A stretch of 64,000 bases of DNA, from NCBI RefSeq assembly GCF_900187115.1, contig NZ_LT906455.1:992001-1056000 (forward strand). Reading direction: 5' to 3'. The DNA comes from Aliarcobacter butzleri. GTDB lineage: Bacteria > Campylobacterota > Campylobacteria > Campylobacterales > Arcobacteraceae. Below the pieces are notes generated by a model. It was given only the letters and a program-made list of their open reading frames with translations. It had not been told where the DNA came from and made no database searches. This document shows positions 48,572 to 56,926 of this stretch, one piece after another. The translations under genes and the position numbers were made by a program. Position 1 is the stretch's first letter. Every line of letters starts with the position of its first letter.

Positions 48572-50691
48572 TGTTTCAGCAACAGCAAGAACAAACAATA
48601 TTACCAAAAATAAGAAATGATTTAAAATTATTAGAGACTTCAGTAGGAGAAGATGGTTCTAAAAAATGGCTTTTATTTGATCCTATTCAAAACAAATATT
48701 TTGATATTTCACTTGATACTTTTGAGTTAATCTCAAATTGGCAAAGTGATATTGAATTAGAAGAGTTTATAAAAATTTTAGAAGAGAAAAATTATCAAAT
48801 TGAAAAAGAGTCTTTAAAAACTTTTGTTGATTTTTTAATCAACAATAATTTAATTGTTTGCGATGATTCAAAATATACTTCAAGAATGATAAGTATTCAA
48901 AAACAATCAAAACAAAATATTTTCAAATGGCTAATTCATAACTATTTATTTATAAGAATTCCTCTATTAAAACCTGATAAATGGCTTGAAAGAAATAAAA
49001 CTAGAGTTGATTTTTTTTATTCTAGCCTTTGGCAAAATATAGTTTTATCTTTAGGTATTATAGGAATTATTTTTGTTTTAAGAGATTGGGATAGTTTTAT
49101 CTCTACTTTTATGTATTTGTTTACTAAAGAGGGCTTTTTTTACTACTTTTTATCTTTAGTTTTTGTAAAAAGTTTTCATGAATTAGGACACGCATTTACA
49201 GCTAAAAAATATGGTTGCAAAGTTCCAACAATGGGAGTTGCATTTTTAGTTCTATTTCCAGTTTTATACACAGATACGACAAATGCTTGGAAATTAAAAT
49301 CAAAATACCAAAGATTAAAAATTGTAATTGCTGGAATGAAAGTAGAGCTATATTTAGCTTTAATTGCTACTTTTTTATGGTCATTTGCTCCTGAGGGAAT
49401 TTTAAAAAGTATTTTATTTATTATTGCAACTACAAGTTGGATTAGTTCTCTTTTAATCAATATTAGTCCATTTTTGCGATTTGATGGTTATTATGCTTTA
49501 TCAGATTTAACTGATACTAAAAATCTACAACCTCGTTCTTTTGCGATGGCAAGATGGTTTTTGCGAAAAAATATTTTAGGTTTAGAAGAAGTTAAACCAG
49601 AAAGTTTGACAAAATCAAAAGAGAAGTTTTTTATAGTTTATGCTATTGGAACTTGGATTTATAGGTTTTTTCTATTTTTAGGAATTGCTGTTTTAGTCTA
49701 TTATTATGCTTTTAAAGTTTTAGGAATAATTTTATTTTTAGTTGAAATTGTATGGTTTCTTTTATTACCAATTTACAAAGAGTTGAAAGTTTGGTGGAGT
49801 AAAAAATCACAATTAGAATTTAATAAAAGAAATAAAATATCTTTAGCTATTTTTTTAATAATTGTATTTTTGATATTTATTCCTTGGAATACAAATATCA
49901 AAATGCCAGCAATTATTGAATCAAAAAATTATTTTGAATTTTATCCAAGTGAAAATGGATACATTGAAGAAATCTATTTTAATAGTGGAGAAAACGTAAA
50001 AAAAGGACAATTGCTTTTGCTTATTAAATCTCCAGAATTAGAACTTAAAATTTCTCAAATTGAAAAAGAGATTGAGCAAATGAAAATGGAAATAGATAAA
50101 CAAGCTGGATTAAAAGAGAATTTAAACAAAAGATTTATTTTAGAAGAGAGTTTACAAAAAAAATTAAATGAAAAAGAGGGCTTAGAAAAGATTATCAAGA
50201 AATTTGAAGTAAGAGCAAATTTTGATGGGAAAATCTATTTTAATGATGTTTTTAAACCAAATCAATGGATAAGTAAAAAAGAGGTGGTTTTCACTTTATA
50301 TGATAATTTAGATTATAGAATAGTTGGTTTTTGTAATGAAAATGATTTTAAATTATTAAAAGAAAATAGTCAAAGTAAATTTATTTTTAATTCAGGTGAT
50401 ATAAAAGATATTCATTCAAATTTGACTTCAATATCTAAGGTTTCTATTCCATATCTTGAATTTCCAGAGTTATCAAGTGATTATCAAGGTGAAATAGCAA
50501 CAAGATTGGAAAATAAAAAAATAAAAACAGAACAAGCATATTATAAAATAACTATAGATTTAGAAAAAAATGAATTAGATTTAAAAAATAGAAAAGTTGG
50601 GGTTTTAATAACAAAAGGAGAAGCTTCAAGTTTTATATCAAGAATCTTTAAAAAAGCAGTTTCTGTTGTAATTAGAGAGAGTGAATTTTAA
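48571..50691 (+). CDS. PqqD-like/site-2 protease (M50)/lipoyl adaptor fusion
   Basis: A 706-residue inner-membrane protein. Residues about 28-105 (WLLFDPIQNKYFDISLDTFELISNW) look like a PqqD/RRE-type peptide-recognition fold. A multi-helix M50 domain follows with HELGH (203-207) and the third-ligand motif NISPFLRFDG (297-306, Asp 305), all zinc-binding residues present. After further helices comes a periplasmic lipoyl/HlyD part (about 455-700) with GYIEEIYFNSGENVKKGQLLLLIKSPE. The ATG at 48571 shares its A with the previous stop and has AGG 6 bases upstream; an ATG at 48556 would add five residues. It likely cleaves or guides a cargo, probably the giant protein. Confidence 0.85.
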   Translation: MFQQQQEQTILPKIRNDLKLLETSVGEDGSKKWLLFDPIQNKYFDISLDTFELISNWQSDIELEEFIKILEEKNYQIEKESLKTFVDFLINNNLIVCDDSKYTSRMISIQKQSKQNIFKWLIHNYLFIRIPLLKPDKWLERNKTRVDFFYSSLWQNIVLSLGIIGIIFVLRDWDSFISTFMYLFTKEGFFYYFLSLVFVKSFHELGHAFTAKKYGCKVPTMGVAFLVLFPVLYTDTTNAWKLKSKYQRLKIVIAGMKVELYLALIATFLWSFAPEGILKSILFIIATTSWISSLLINISPFLRFDGYYALSDLTDTKNLQPRSFAMARWFLRKNILGLEEVKPESLTKSKEKFFIVYAIGTWIYRFFLFLGIAVLVYYYAFKVLGIILFLVEIVWFLLLPIYKELKVWWSKKSQLEFNKRNKISLAIFLIIVFLIFIPWNTNIKMPAIIESKNYFEFYPSENGYIEEIYFNSGENVKKGQLLLLIKSPELELKISQIEKEIEQMKMEIDKQAGLKENLNKRFILEESLQKKLNEKEGLEKIIKKFEVRANFDGKIYFNDVFKPNQWISKKEVVFTLYDNLDYRIVGFCNENDFKLLKENSQSKFIFNSGDIKDIHSNLTSISKVSIPYLEFPELSSDYQGEIATRLENKKIKTEQAYYKITIDLEKNELDLKNRKVGVLITKGEASSFISRIFKKAVSVVIRESEF

Positions 50692-50722
50692 ACTTTTATT
50701 GAAAAAGTTTCAATAAAAGTTT
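50690..50722. terminator. Strong bidirectional terminator at the end of the export operon
   Basis: A 15-bp stem, AAACTTTTATTGAAA and TTTCAATAAAAGTTT, with a 3-base loop between convergent genes. Confidence 0.88.
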
Positions 50723-51203
50723 ATTCAACGATATTGATCAAAATATCTCTATAATGATTTAATTCTTTCATTTTTTCTTCATTACCATCGTTTAAATCTG
50801 GATGATATTTTTTCGCTAACTCTTTATATCTTTTTTTTACTTCTTCTTTTGTAGGAGTTTGAGTAAATCCAAAAAACTCTTTTGCTTTTGAAACTTCATC
50901 AAATCTTGCAGTATTTGAAAAACCTTGAAAACTTGAGTTATTAAAGTTTTGGAAATCTTTGAAATCAAAATCAAATTTTCCATTTCTAAACTGCGAATTA
51001 TCAAATTTAAACTCAAAATTATTAAAATTGCTTTGTTTTAACTTTTTTTTGAAATTATAGATTATAAACGCAATTATAGAAACTAATATTGCGATAATTA
51101 TCAAAAAAGTTCCAAAGTTTGTAAATATTAAATATAAAATAAAAAGAAAAATAGCAACACTCAAAATTTTGTTAAATATATAAATAATTGTATTGTTATA
51201 CAT
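50721..51203 (-). CDS. Membrane-anchored J-domain protein
   Basis: A 160-residue protein with two N-terminal membrane helices (about 8-29 and 31-49), a Phe/Asn-rich linker (NNFEFKFDNSQFRNGKFDFD), and a C-terminal J domain (about 105-158) with the HPD tripeptide in KKYHPDLNDG. J domains stimulate the ATPase of an Hsp70 (DnaK). The reversed order, anchor first and J domain last, resembles DjlA-like or TerB-type partners. It is divergent from another J-domain gene. Confidence 0.85.
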   Translation of the reverse strand: MYNNTIIYIFNKILSVAIFLFILYLIFTNFGTFLIIIAILVSIIAFIIYNFKKKLKQSNFNNFEFKFDNSQFRNGKFDFDFKDFQNFNNSSFQGFSNTARFDEVSKAKEFFGFTQTPTKEEVKKRYKELAKKYHPDLNDGNEEKMKELNHYRDILINIVE

Positions 51204-51290
51204 AAAATACCTTTTAAAAATAATTTTGTATTATATAAAAATCATTTTAAATTAAAATTATTTAAGTACAATACCACACAAAGGATTTTT

Positions 51291-51557
51291 ATGGATTATA
51301 GTGAATTTGAAAAAGCAGTAGATATGTTTGGTATTTTAACAACAGTTTCAAAAAAAGATATAAAAAATAAATATTTAAAATTATCAAAAAAGTATCATCC
51401 TGATATGCCAGAAGGTAGTAATGAAAAGTTTACAGAACTTAAAAAAAATTATGATTTGCTTTTAGCTTATATGGATAATTATTGTTATTCTTTTGATGAG
51501 GAAGAGTTTAAACGACAATTCCCAGCATTTACGAACTATAAAAATTGGATGAAATAA
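51291..51557 (+). CDS. Small J-domain protein
   Basis: An 88-residue cytosolic protein that is almost only a J domain: VDMFGILTTVSKKDIKNKYLKLSKKYHPDMPEGS, with HPD, then helix IV. The C-terminal piece (EEEFKRQFPAFTNYKNWMK) has no known motif. It probably directs DnaK to a specific client. It is 12 bases before the glycoside hydrolase gene and likely shares its mRNA. Confidence 0.87.
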   Translation: MDYSEFEKAVDMFGILTTVSKKDIKNKYLKLSKKYHPDMPEGSNEKFTELKKNYDLLLAYMDNYCYSFDEEEFKRQFPAFTNYKNWMK

Positions 51558-51569
51558 AGGAAAAAATAG

Positions 51570-52664
51570 ATGATAAAAAAGTTTTTGATTTTAGCTATTT
51601 TATTTGTATCAAATAGCTTATTTGCAGATGAAAATTATTCAAAAGCACAAATAGAAAAGATGATAGCAAAGATGGTTATTTTAGGTTTTAATGGTACAAG
51701 TGTAGATAAAAATGATGAAATATATAAAAACATACAATCAGGACTTGGTGGTGTAATACTATTTGATAAAGACCCAAATGATAAAACAAAGATAAAAAAT
51801 ATAAAAGATAAAAATCAGTTAAAAAATCTTAATACACAGCTTCAAGCAATTTCAAATCAAAAATTGTTAATTTCTATTGATCAAGAAGGTGGAGTAGTAC
51901 AAAGACTTAAAAAAGATAGTGGTTTTGTAGATACTTTAAGTGCAAAAGATATTGCTACAAATGGTGAAGATTTTGCTAAACAAAGTTATAAAGCACTTGC
52001 TAAGGATTTAAAAGATGTTGGAATAAATCTCGATTTTGCTCCAGTTGTTGATTTATCTATAAATAAAAACAATAAAGTTATCGTAACAAGAGGAAGAAGC
52101 TTTGGTGAAAGTTCAAGTGAAGTTATAAAATACTCTTCGATTTTTGTTGATGAACTAAGAAAACAAAATGTAATTTCAGTTTTAAAACACTTTCCTGGAC
52201 ATGGTTCATCTTTAGCTGATTCTCATTTAGGATTTGTAGATATTACAAAAACTTGGAATCAAAAAGAGCTTGAACCATATAAATATTTTATAAAAAATAA
52301 TGATGTAGATATGATTATGACAGCTCATGTATTTAATGAAAATTTAGATAAAAACTATCCTGCAACTTTGTCATACAATATAAATACAAAACTGCTTAGA
52401 GAAGATTTGGGATATAAAGGAGTTCTTGTAACAGATGATTTACAAATGAGCGCTATTTCAAAACATTATGATTTAAAACAGACTTTAACTTTAGCTATAA
52501 ATTCTGGAGTTAATATGCTGCTTTTTGCAAATCAGTTAGCAAAACCAGTTACTTTAAAAGAGATTGTAGATACTGTTTATTTACAAATTCAAAATAAACA
52601 AATAAGTTTGCAAAAGATTATAGATTCAAATAATAAAATAGATAAGTTACTAAAAAAAATATAA
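51570..52664 (+). CDS. Glycoside hydrolase family 3 (NagZ-like beta-N-acetylhexosaminidase)
   Basis: A 364-residue GH3 enzyme with a signal peptide (MIKKFLILAILFVSNSLFA), so it acts outside the cytoplasm. Key motifs: SIDQEGGVVQRL, KHFPGHGSSLADSHLG (the His/Asp acid-base loop of the NagZ group) and the nucleophile Asp in GVLVTDDLQMSAI. NagZ removes GlcNAc from muropeptides, but E. coli NagZ is cytoplasmic; this secreted form may trim peptidoglycan or other glycans in the periplasm. Confidence 0.88.
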   Translation: MIKKFLILAILFVSNSLFADENYSKAQIEKMIAKMVILGFNGTSVDKNDEIYKNIQSGLGGVILFDKDPNDKTKIKNIKDKNQLKNLNTQLQAISNQKLLISIDQEGGVVQRLKKDSGFVDTLSAKDIATNGEDFAKQSYKALAKDLKDVGINLDFAPVVDLSINKNNKVIVTRGRSFGESSSEVIKYSSIFVDELRKQNVISVLKHFPGHGSSLADSHLGFVDITKTWNQKELEPYKYFIKNNDVDMIMTAHVFNENLDKNYPATLSYNINTKLLREDLGYKGVLVTDDLQMSAISKHYDLKQTLTLAINSGVNMLLFANQLAKPVTLKEIVDTVYLQIQNKQISLQKIIDSNNKIDKLLKKI

Positions 52665-52676
52665 TTTTTAGTAACT
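52645..52676. terminator. Bidirectional hairpin terminator
   Basis: 12-bp stem AGTTACTAAAAA and TTTTTAGTAACT with an 8-base loop; it overlaps the stop codons of both convergent genes. Confidence 0.8.
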
Positions 52677-54575
52677 ATTAGGATTTTCATCTAAAATATC
52701 AGTTCCAATTTTAAGTGATATGATAAATGAAGCGCCAACTAGTGTGTTTTCTACACTAATTTTTCCATTAAGCCTTTTTTCTATTAATTCTTTTGCTAAG
52801 GCAAGTCCAATTCCACTTCCTTTATCTTTTTTAGAACTATAATTTAAATCAAATATTTTTTCTAAATGGCTACTTTCTATTCCTCCACCATTATCTTCAA
52901 TAGTTAAAACTATTTGTGAATCATCTATTTTTTCCAAATAGATAAATATTTTTCTACTTTGTTTTTTGAAGGTTTTTAATTGATAAATACTATTTTCTAA
53001 TATAATCATCAAAACATTTAAAAAACTTGCTTTATAGCCATAAAAATTCAAAGGAGTAATATTTTTATCTATTGTAATGCTATTTATTTTTATTTCATCG
53101 TTTAAAATTCTAAGTAAACTATCAATTTCATCTGCTATGTTAAAATACTCTTTTGATGAAGGATTTTTATAGAAGTTATAAATATCGTTCATCACATGAT
53201 TAAGAAATAAAATGCTATCTTTCATTTGTGGAAGAGTTTGTTCTATAGCTTCATCAAAATTCTTTTTATCAAGTTTATAAATACTTTCTAATAAAGCTAT
53301 TTGTGAACCAATTTGTGCAATAGGATTTTTCCATTGATGAATCATATTTGCAATATTATTTCCCATTGTTGTAAATCTTGCTTGAGAAATTATAAATTGT
53401 TCTGATTCTTTTTTTCTTTTTTCTATTTCTTTTACTTTTATATATAAAGCAATAGATAAAAAGAAAATATCAAATAAGACTACTATTGGTATAACAAGCC
53501 AAAAATATTCAAAAGATTCAAAATATCCAACAAGTACCATAAAAACATAAAAAGATATAGAAAAATAAAATAGTTGTACAAATAAGTAAAATCTTGCACC
53601 AATATATTTATCTTTTATTGCCCAAATAGTTGTAGTAAAAAGAACAATAACTATTAAATAAGTAATAAAATTTGTATATGTAACTGCATATCTTAACTCT
53701 TCATGTTCTAAAGAAAAAGAGTAGAAAATAACTACACAAATATTTATTAAAAGACAAATAAACAGACTTTTAAACATAAAAGAGTTTATTTTTGGTTTTA
53801 AAAATGAAATATGAAAAATTATAACAAAAATAAGAGTGGTAAAACTAAAAACCCAATTTAACCCACTTAAATATTTTAGATTTTCATTTTCAAATAATTG
53901 ATAAAATATTCCATTTATAGAAAGTTGATATAAAGCAGAAAATATTGATACAAATATATAACTTAAAAAAATAAAATCTCTAGTTGAAAAATATACAAAA
54001 AGATTGTGCAAACATAAGGCTATAACAACACCTATGAAAAATCCCCAAATTATAGATTCAATATTTAAAGATTTTTCAAAACTTTCTTTGTCATAGATGT
54101 ACCAAAGTGTTGATATAGAACTATAACTTTTATATTTTATAAAAAAGGTATAAGTAGAATTTTCATCTAATATTAGTTTGAAGGTACTTTTTTTAGTTTT
54201 TAATTCTCTTAATTTTATATCTCTATAATCTCCTAATTCTATTTTCTCATAAAAATTCTCATTTTTTAAAATATAAATATCAATGATATCTATTCCAGCT
54301 TTTTCATTTTCTAAAAATATTTCTATTTTTTTATTGCTTTTGTTTGTTATAGAAAAATTCGACCAAATAGAGTTTTTTGTTGCTGTAAAATTATTTTTGA
54401 TATTTGTAAAAAAGATTTTATTTTTTATTTCTTCAAAATTTAAAGATGAAGTTTCATCAGTATATATTTGTGTATATTTTTGAAGAGAATTTTTTCCAAA
54501 ATTGTCATTCTCAATTATTAAAGAGTTTGAAAATAGAAAGCTTGTAAAAATTAGTAAAAAAAGAGTTATTTTCAT
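52668..54575 (-). CDS. 7TMR-DISM histidine kinase
   Basis: A 635-residue sensor kinase. A signal peptide is followed by a periplasmic 7TMR-DISM extracellular domain (about 25-165: KNSIWSNFSITNKSNKKIEIFLEN), a seven-helix membrane block (about 175-385), the H-box FTTMGNNIANMIHQWKNPIAQIG, and an ATPase domain with N-box IILENSIYQL, DNGGGI and GSGIGLALAKELI. This receptor class is thought to sense carbohydrates or related ligands. It starts just after the regulator stop, so the two form an operon. The H-box IANMIHQWKNP is of the same subtype as in the kinase at 34.7 kb. Confidence 0.9.
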   Translation of the reverse strand: MKITLFLLIFTSFLFSNSLIIENDNFGKNSLQKYTQIYTDETSSLNFEEIKNKIFFTNIKNNFTATKNSIWSNFSITNKSNKKIEIFLENEKAGIDIIDIYILKNENFYEKIELGDYRDIKLRELKTKKSTFKLILDENSTYTFFIKYKSYSSISTLWYIYDKESFEKSLNIESIIWGFFIGVVIALCLHNLFVYFSTRDFIFLSYIFVSIFSALYQLSINGIFYQLFENENLKYLSGLNWVFSFTTLIFVIIFHISFLKPKINSFMFKSLFICLLINICVVIFYSFSLEHEELRYAVTYTNFITYLIVIVLFTTTIWAIKDKYIGARFYLFVQLFYFSISFYVFMVLVGYFESFEYFWLVIPIVVLFDIFFLSIALYIKVKEIEKRKKESEQFIISQARFTTMGNNIANMIHQWKNPIAQIGSQIALLESIYKLDKKNFDEAIEQTLPQMKDSILFLNHVMNDIYNFYKNPSSKEYFNIADEIDSLLRILNDEIKINSITIDKNITPLNFYGYKASFLNVLMIILENSIYQLKTFKKQSRKIFIYLEKIDDSQIVLTIEDNGGGIESSHLEKIFDLNYSSKKDKGSGIGLALAKELIEKRLNGKISVENTLVGASFIISLKIGTDILDENPNSY

Positions 54576-54577
54576 AA

Positions 54578-55249
54578 TTATTTGGTATTTAACATGTAAC
54601 CTAAATTTTTATAATTTACAATTACATCTTTACTTACTTTTTTTCTAAGTCTATAAATAATATTTTTTATATTTCCATAATAATCATTTTCAAAAATTAC
54701 TGAGAGCAGTTCGTCATTATATACTAATTGATTTTTTTTATTTAATAAATATTCAAAGATTTGTATTTCAAGTGTTGTTAATTTAATATAATTACCATCT
54801 TGTATCAAAGATTTTGTATTAAAATCGTATTTTAAACTATCATTGATTCTTAAATATAAAGTAGCATTATTTTCTATTTGATTTTTACATAATTGTAAAG
54901 TTTCTAAAAGTTTTTCATAAATAATAGGTTTTTCTAAATATGAAGTGAGATTCAATGGAATACATTTTAAAAGTTTTTCTTTATCTGTATAATTGCTAAG
55001 TATGATTATTGGAATATTTTGAGAAATTTCTCTTATTTTTAAAACAAGATCATAACCGTTTATAAATGGCATTTCATAATCAGTTATTATTATATGAATA
55101 ACATTATTAGTAAAAATTTCATAAGCTTCAAGACCATTTGAAGCTACATATACTTTATTACAAAGTAATGATAAAATTTTTGACATATTCTTTTGTATTT
55201 CTAAATCATCTTCTACAAATAAAATTGAAAAATTCTTAAATTCAAACAA
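54578..55249 (-). CDS. OmpR-type response regulator
   Basis: A 223-residue regulator with receiver (EDDLE acid pair, Asp in IIITDYEMPFINGYD, Lys in YLEKPIIYE) and winged-helix domains (IIYRLRKKVSKDVIVNYKNLGYML). It starts at TTG 55249, with a strong GAGGG 6 bases before; no ATG fits. Its receiver shares the rare PLNLTSYLEKPI pattern with TLNLSGYLIKPI of the regulator at 36.3 kb, so the two systems look paralogous. Confidence 0.88.
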   Translation of the reverse strand: MFEFKNFSILFVEDDLEIQKNMSKILSLLCNKVYVASNGLEAYEIFTNNVIHIIITDYEMPFINGYDLVLKIREISQNIPIIILSNYTDKEKLLKCIPLNLTSYLEKPIIYEKLLETLQLCKNQIENNATLYLRINDSLKYDFNTKSLIQDGNYIKLTTLEIQIFEYLLNKKNQLVYNDELLSVIFENDYYGNIKNIIYRLRKKVSKDVIVNYKNLGYMLNTK

Positions 55250-55340
55250 TCTATTCCCTCGAAATTTATTTTGTTTGATTATAACTAAATATTCAAATAA
55301 TTTATTTTATAAAGACTTTACAATGACTTTAGAAACATCT

Positions 55341-55366
55341 GAAGTCAAGTTTTTTAGCTTGACTTC
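55341..55366. terminator. Inverted repeat after the outer-membrane protein gene
   Basis: 9-bp stem GAAGTCAAG and CTTGACTTC, 8-base loop, directly after the stop of the minus-strand gene. The T-rich tail is better on the plus strand, so its use as a terminator for the minus gene is uncertain. Confidence 0.4.
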
Positions 55367-55367
55367 T

Positions 55368-55925
55368 TTAAAATTTGTAGTTAAATCCAGCAAAAAGAGA
55401 TTTTGAATTTTCTATTTTTATATTGTCAGTAAATTCAAATCCAAATTTCTCACCTTTTACTTTTACTTCTTTTTTATATCTTGAATAAAAACCACCAGCT
55501 TCAAATTCGATACTTTTTGTAATATCGTAAATAAATCCACCTTGAACTCCATAAACCATATTATTTTTAAAAGTTCCCATGTGAACACCAGAAAAGAGCC
55601 TAAAGTCATTAGTTATTGGAATTAAATATTCATAATTACCATTTATCATTTTAACTTTAAATAAATTTGTTTTATATTCAACACCAGATAGATAAATTCT
55701 ATATGTATTATTTAAGATTGTTCCAATTTTTAGTTCTAAAGCACTATCTTTTATTGTTTGCTCTAAACTTTCATTTACTGTACCAAAAGGAGTATAAACC
55801 TCTATGTTATGTTCTATTTTAGCTTGAGTTTTTTTTAGATTTGTTCCTATAAAATATTGAGCATCTAAAGCAAATAACAAAGAACTTTTAAAAAATAAGA
55901 TTGAAATAATTAATGATTTTTTTAT
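55368..55925 (-). CDS. Small outer-membrane beta-barrel-like protein, probable ATA start
   Basis: In frame from ATA 55925 this is a protein of 185 residues with a proper signal peptide (KKSLIISILFFKSSLLFA, cut before LDAQYF). AAGG lies 7 bases before the ATA, and an in-frame stop is four codons earlier, so no ATG, GTG or TTG can include the signal peptide. The mature part alternates polar and aromatic residues (FRLFSGVHMGTFKNNMVYGVQGGFIYDI, then SIEFEAGGFYSRYKK) and ends in an aromatic residue (FNYKF), as in outer-membrane barrels. The alternative TTG at 55880 would start inside the signal peptide. It may be expressed weakly or be a decaying gene. Confidence 0.6.
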   Translation of the reverse strand: MKKSLIISILFFKSSLLFALDAQYFIGTNLKKTQAKIEHNIEVYTPFGTVNESLEQTIKDSALELKIGTILNNTYRIYLSGVEYKTNLFKVKMINGNYEYLIPITNDFRLFSGVHMGTFKNNMVYGVQGGFIYDITKSIEFEAGGFYSRYKKEVKVKGEKFGFEFTDNIKIENSKSLFAGFNYKF

Positions 55926-55999
55926 AGTTTCGCCTTAATATTTATTTTTGAAAAGGGATTTTATTTAAAATAAATTAAAAATAACTAAAAAAAGAGAGA

Positions 56000-56788
56000 T
56001 TACAAAATCTCTTCAATAAAATATCTTTTATTTTTCTCTTTTAAAGTAAGTTTAGTTTCAAAAATCTCTGATAGATTTTCACTTGTCAAAATATCCTCTT
56101 TTTTTCCACTTTTATAAATTGTTTGATTATAAACTAAAGCAACATTTTCTATTTCTTCAAAAACTTCTTCTAAATGGTGAGTTACTAAAATAATAGAAGA
56201 ACGAAGAGCTAGTTTTTTTAACATTTTTATGAAGTTTATTTGTGCTTTTATATCTAAACCTACTGTTGGCTCATCTAAAACAAAAGCTTTTGGATTATGA
56301 ATTAATGCTCGTCCTACTATACATTTTCGTAGTTGTCCTGTACTCATTGCAGCAACTTTTTTATCTTTTAAATCTTCTATTTCTAAAAATTGCATAACTT
56401 CTTTTGCTTTTAATATTTGCTCTTTAGTAAAATCTTGATGAGTAAAAATTCCAATAGAACCATAATGTCCACTTAAAACAACTTCAAAACCAGTTAAATA
56501 ACCAGCTTCTTTTGCAAAATAGTTATGTAAGTCGTTTGTTATAATCCCAAGTTCACATCTTAGTTCAAATATAGAATATCTACTTTTACCAAAAATCTCT
56601 TTTTTAAACTCTTTTGTATGTCTTGGATGAATTTCTGATTGGATTAGTTTCATTAAAGTTGATTTTCCACTTCCATTGGCTCCTAAAATTGCCCAGTGTT
56701 CACCTTCTTTAATTTTTAAATTTACATCTTTTAGAACTATTTTTTCATCATATCCTACATCAATATTCTCAAAATCTATTATATTCAT
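56000..56788 (-). CDS. ABC transporter ATP-binding protein (ModF/YlmA-like, orphan)
   Basis: A 262-residue ABC ATPase: Walker A ILGANGSGKSTLMKL, signature MSTGQLRKCIVGRAL (a departure from LSGGQ), Walker B FVLDEPTVGLDI, and His switch ILVTHHLEEV. The pattern GEHWAILGANGSGKSTL with a PRHTKEF-like insert is that of the ModF/YlmA group. No permease or binding protein is adjacent, so its partner or function is unknown; soluble, non-transport roles are possible. It is divergent from the sigma factor gene. Confidence 0.8.
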   Translation of the reverse strand: MNIIDFENIDVGYDEKIVLKDVNLKIKEGEHWAILGANGSGKSTLMKLIQSEIHPRHTKEFKKEIFGKSRYSIFELRCELGIITNDLHNYFAKEAGYLTGFEVVLSGHYGSIGIFTHQDFTKEQILKAKEVMQFLEIEDLKDKKVAAMSTGQLRKCIVGRALIHNPKAFVLDEPTVGLDIKAQINFIKMLKKLALRSSIILVTHHLEEVFEEIENVALVYNQTIYKSGKKEDILTSENLSEIFETKLTLKEKNKRYFIEEIL

Positions 56789-56926
56789 AAAAATTCCTTA
56801 TTAATTACTAAAAAATAATGGTAACTAAATTCCACTTAGAGCAAAAAAGAAAAGAATTATATTTTAATATAAGCACAATAGTAATTATGATAGTATATCT
56901 CAAAAAATAAAAGGAAATATTTCTTA

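Noticed and set aside
50721-51557. Divergent small genes considered as a toxin-antitoxin pair
   Set aside because: Both carry clear J domains with HPD; they are cochaperones.
56000-56788. ABC ATPase considered as the missing engine of the export operon
   Set aside because: It has no membrane domain or peptidase domain, is of ModF/YlmA type, and lies over 5 kb away on the other strand.
56857-56872. 16-base palindrome TTATATT-TT-AATATAA considered as a Fur box for fecI
   Set aside because: It is made only of A and T and does not match the known Fur pattern; such palindromes arise easily in this AT-rich DNA.
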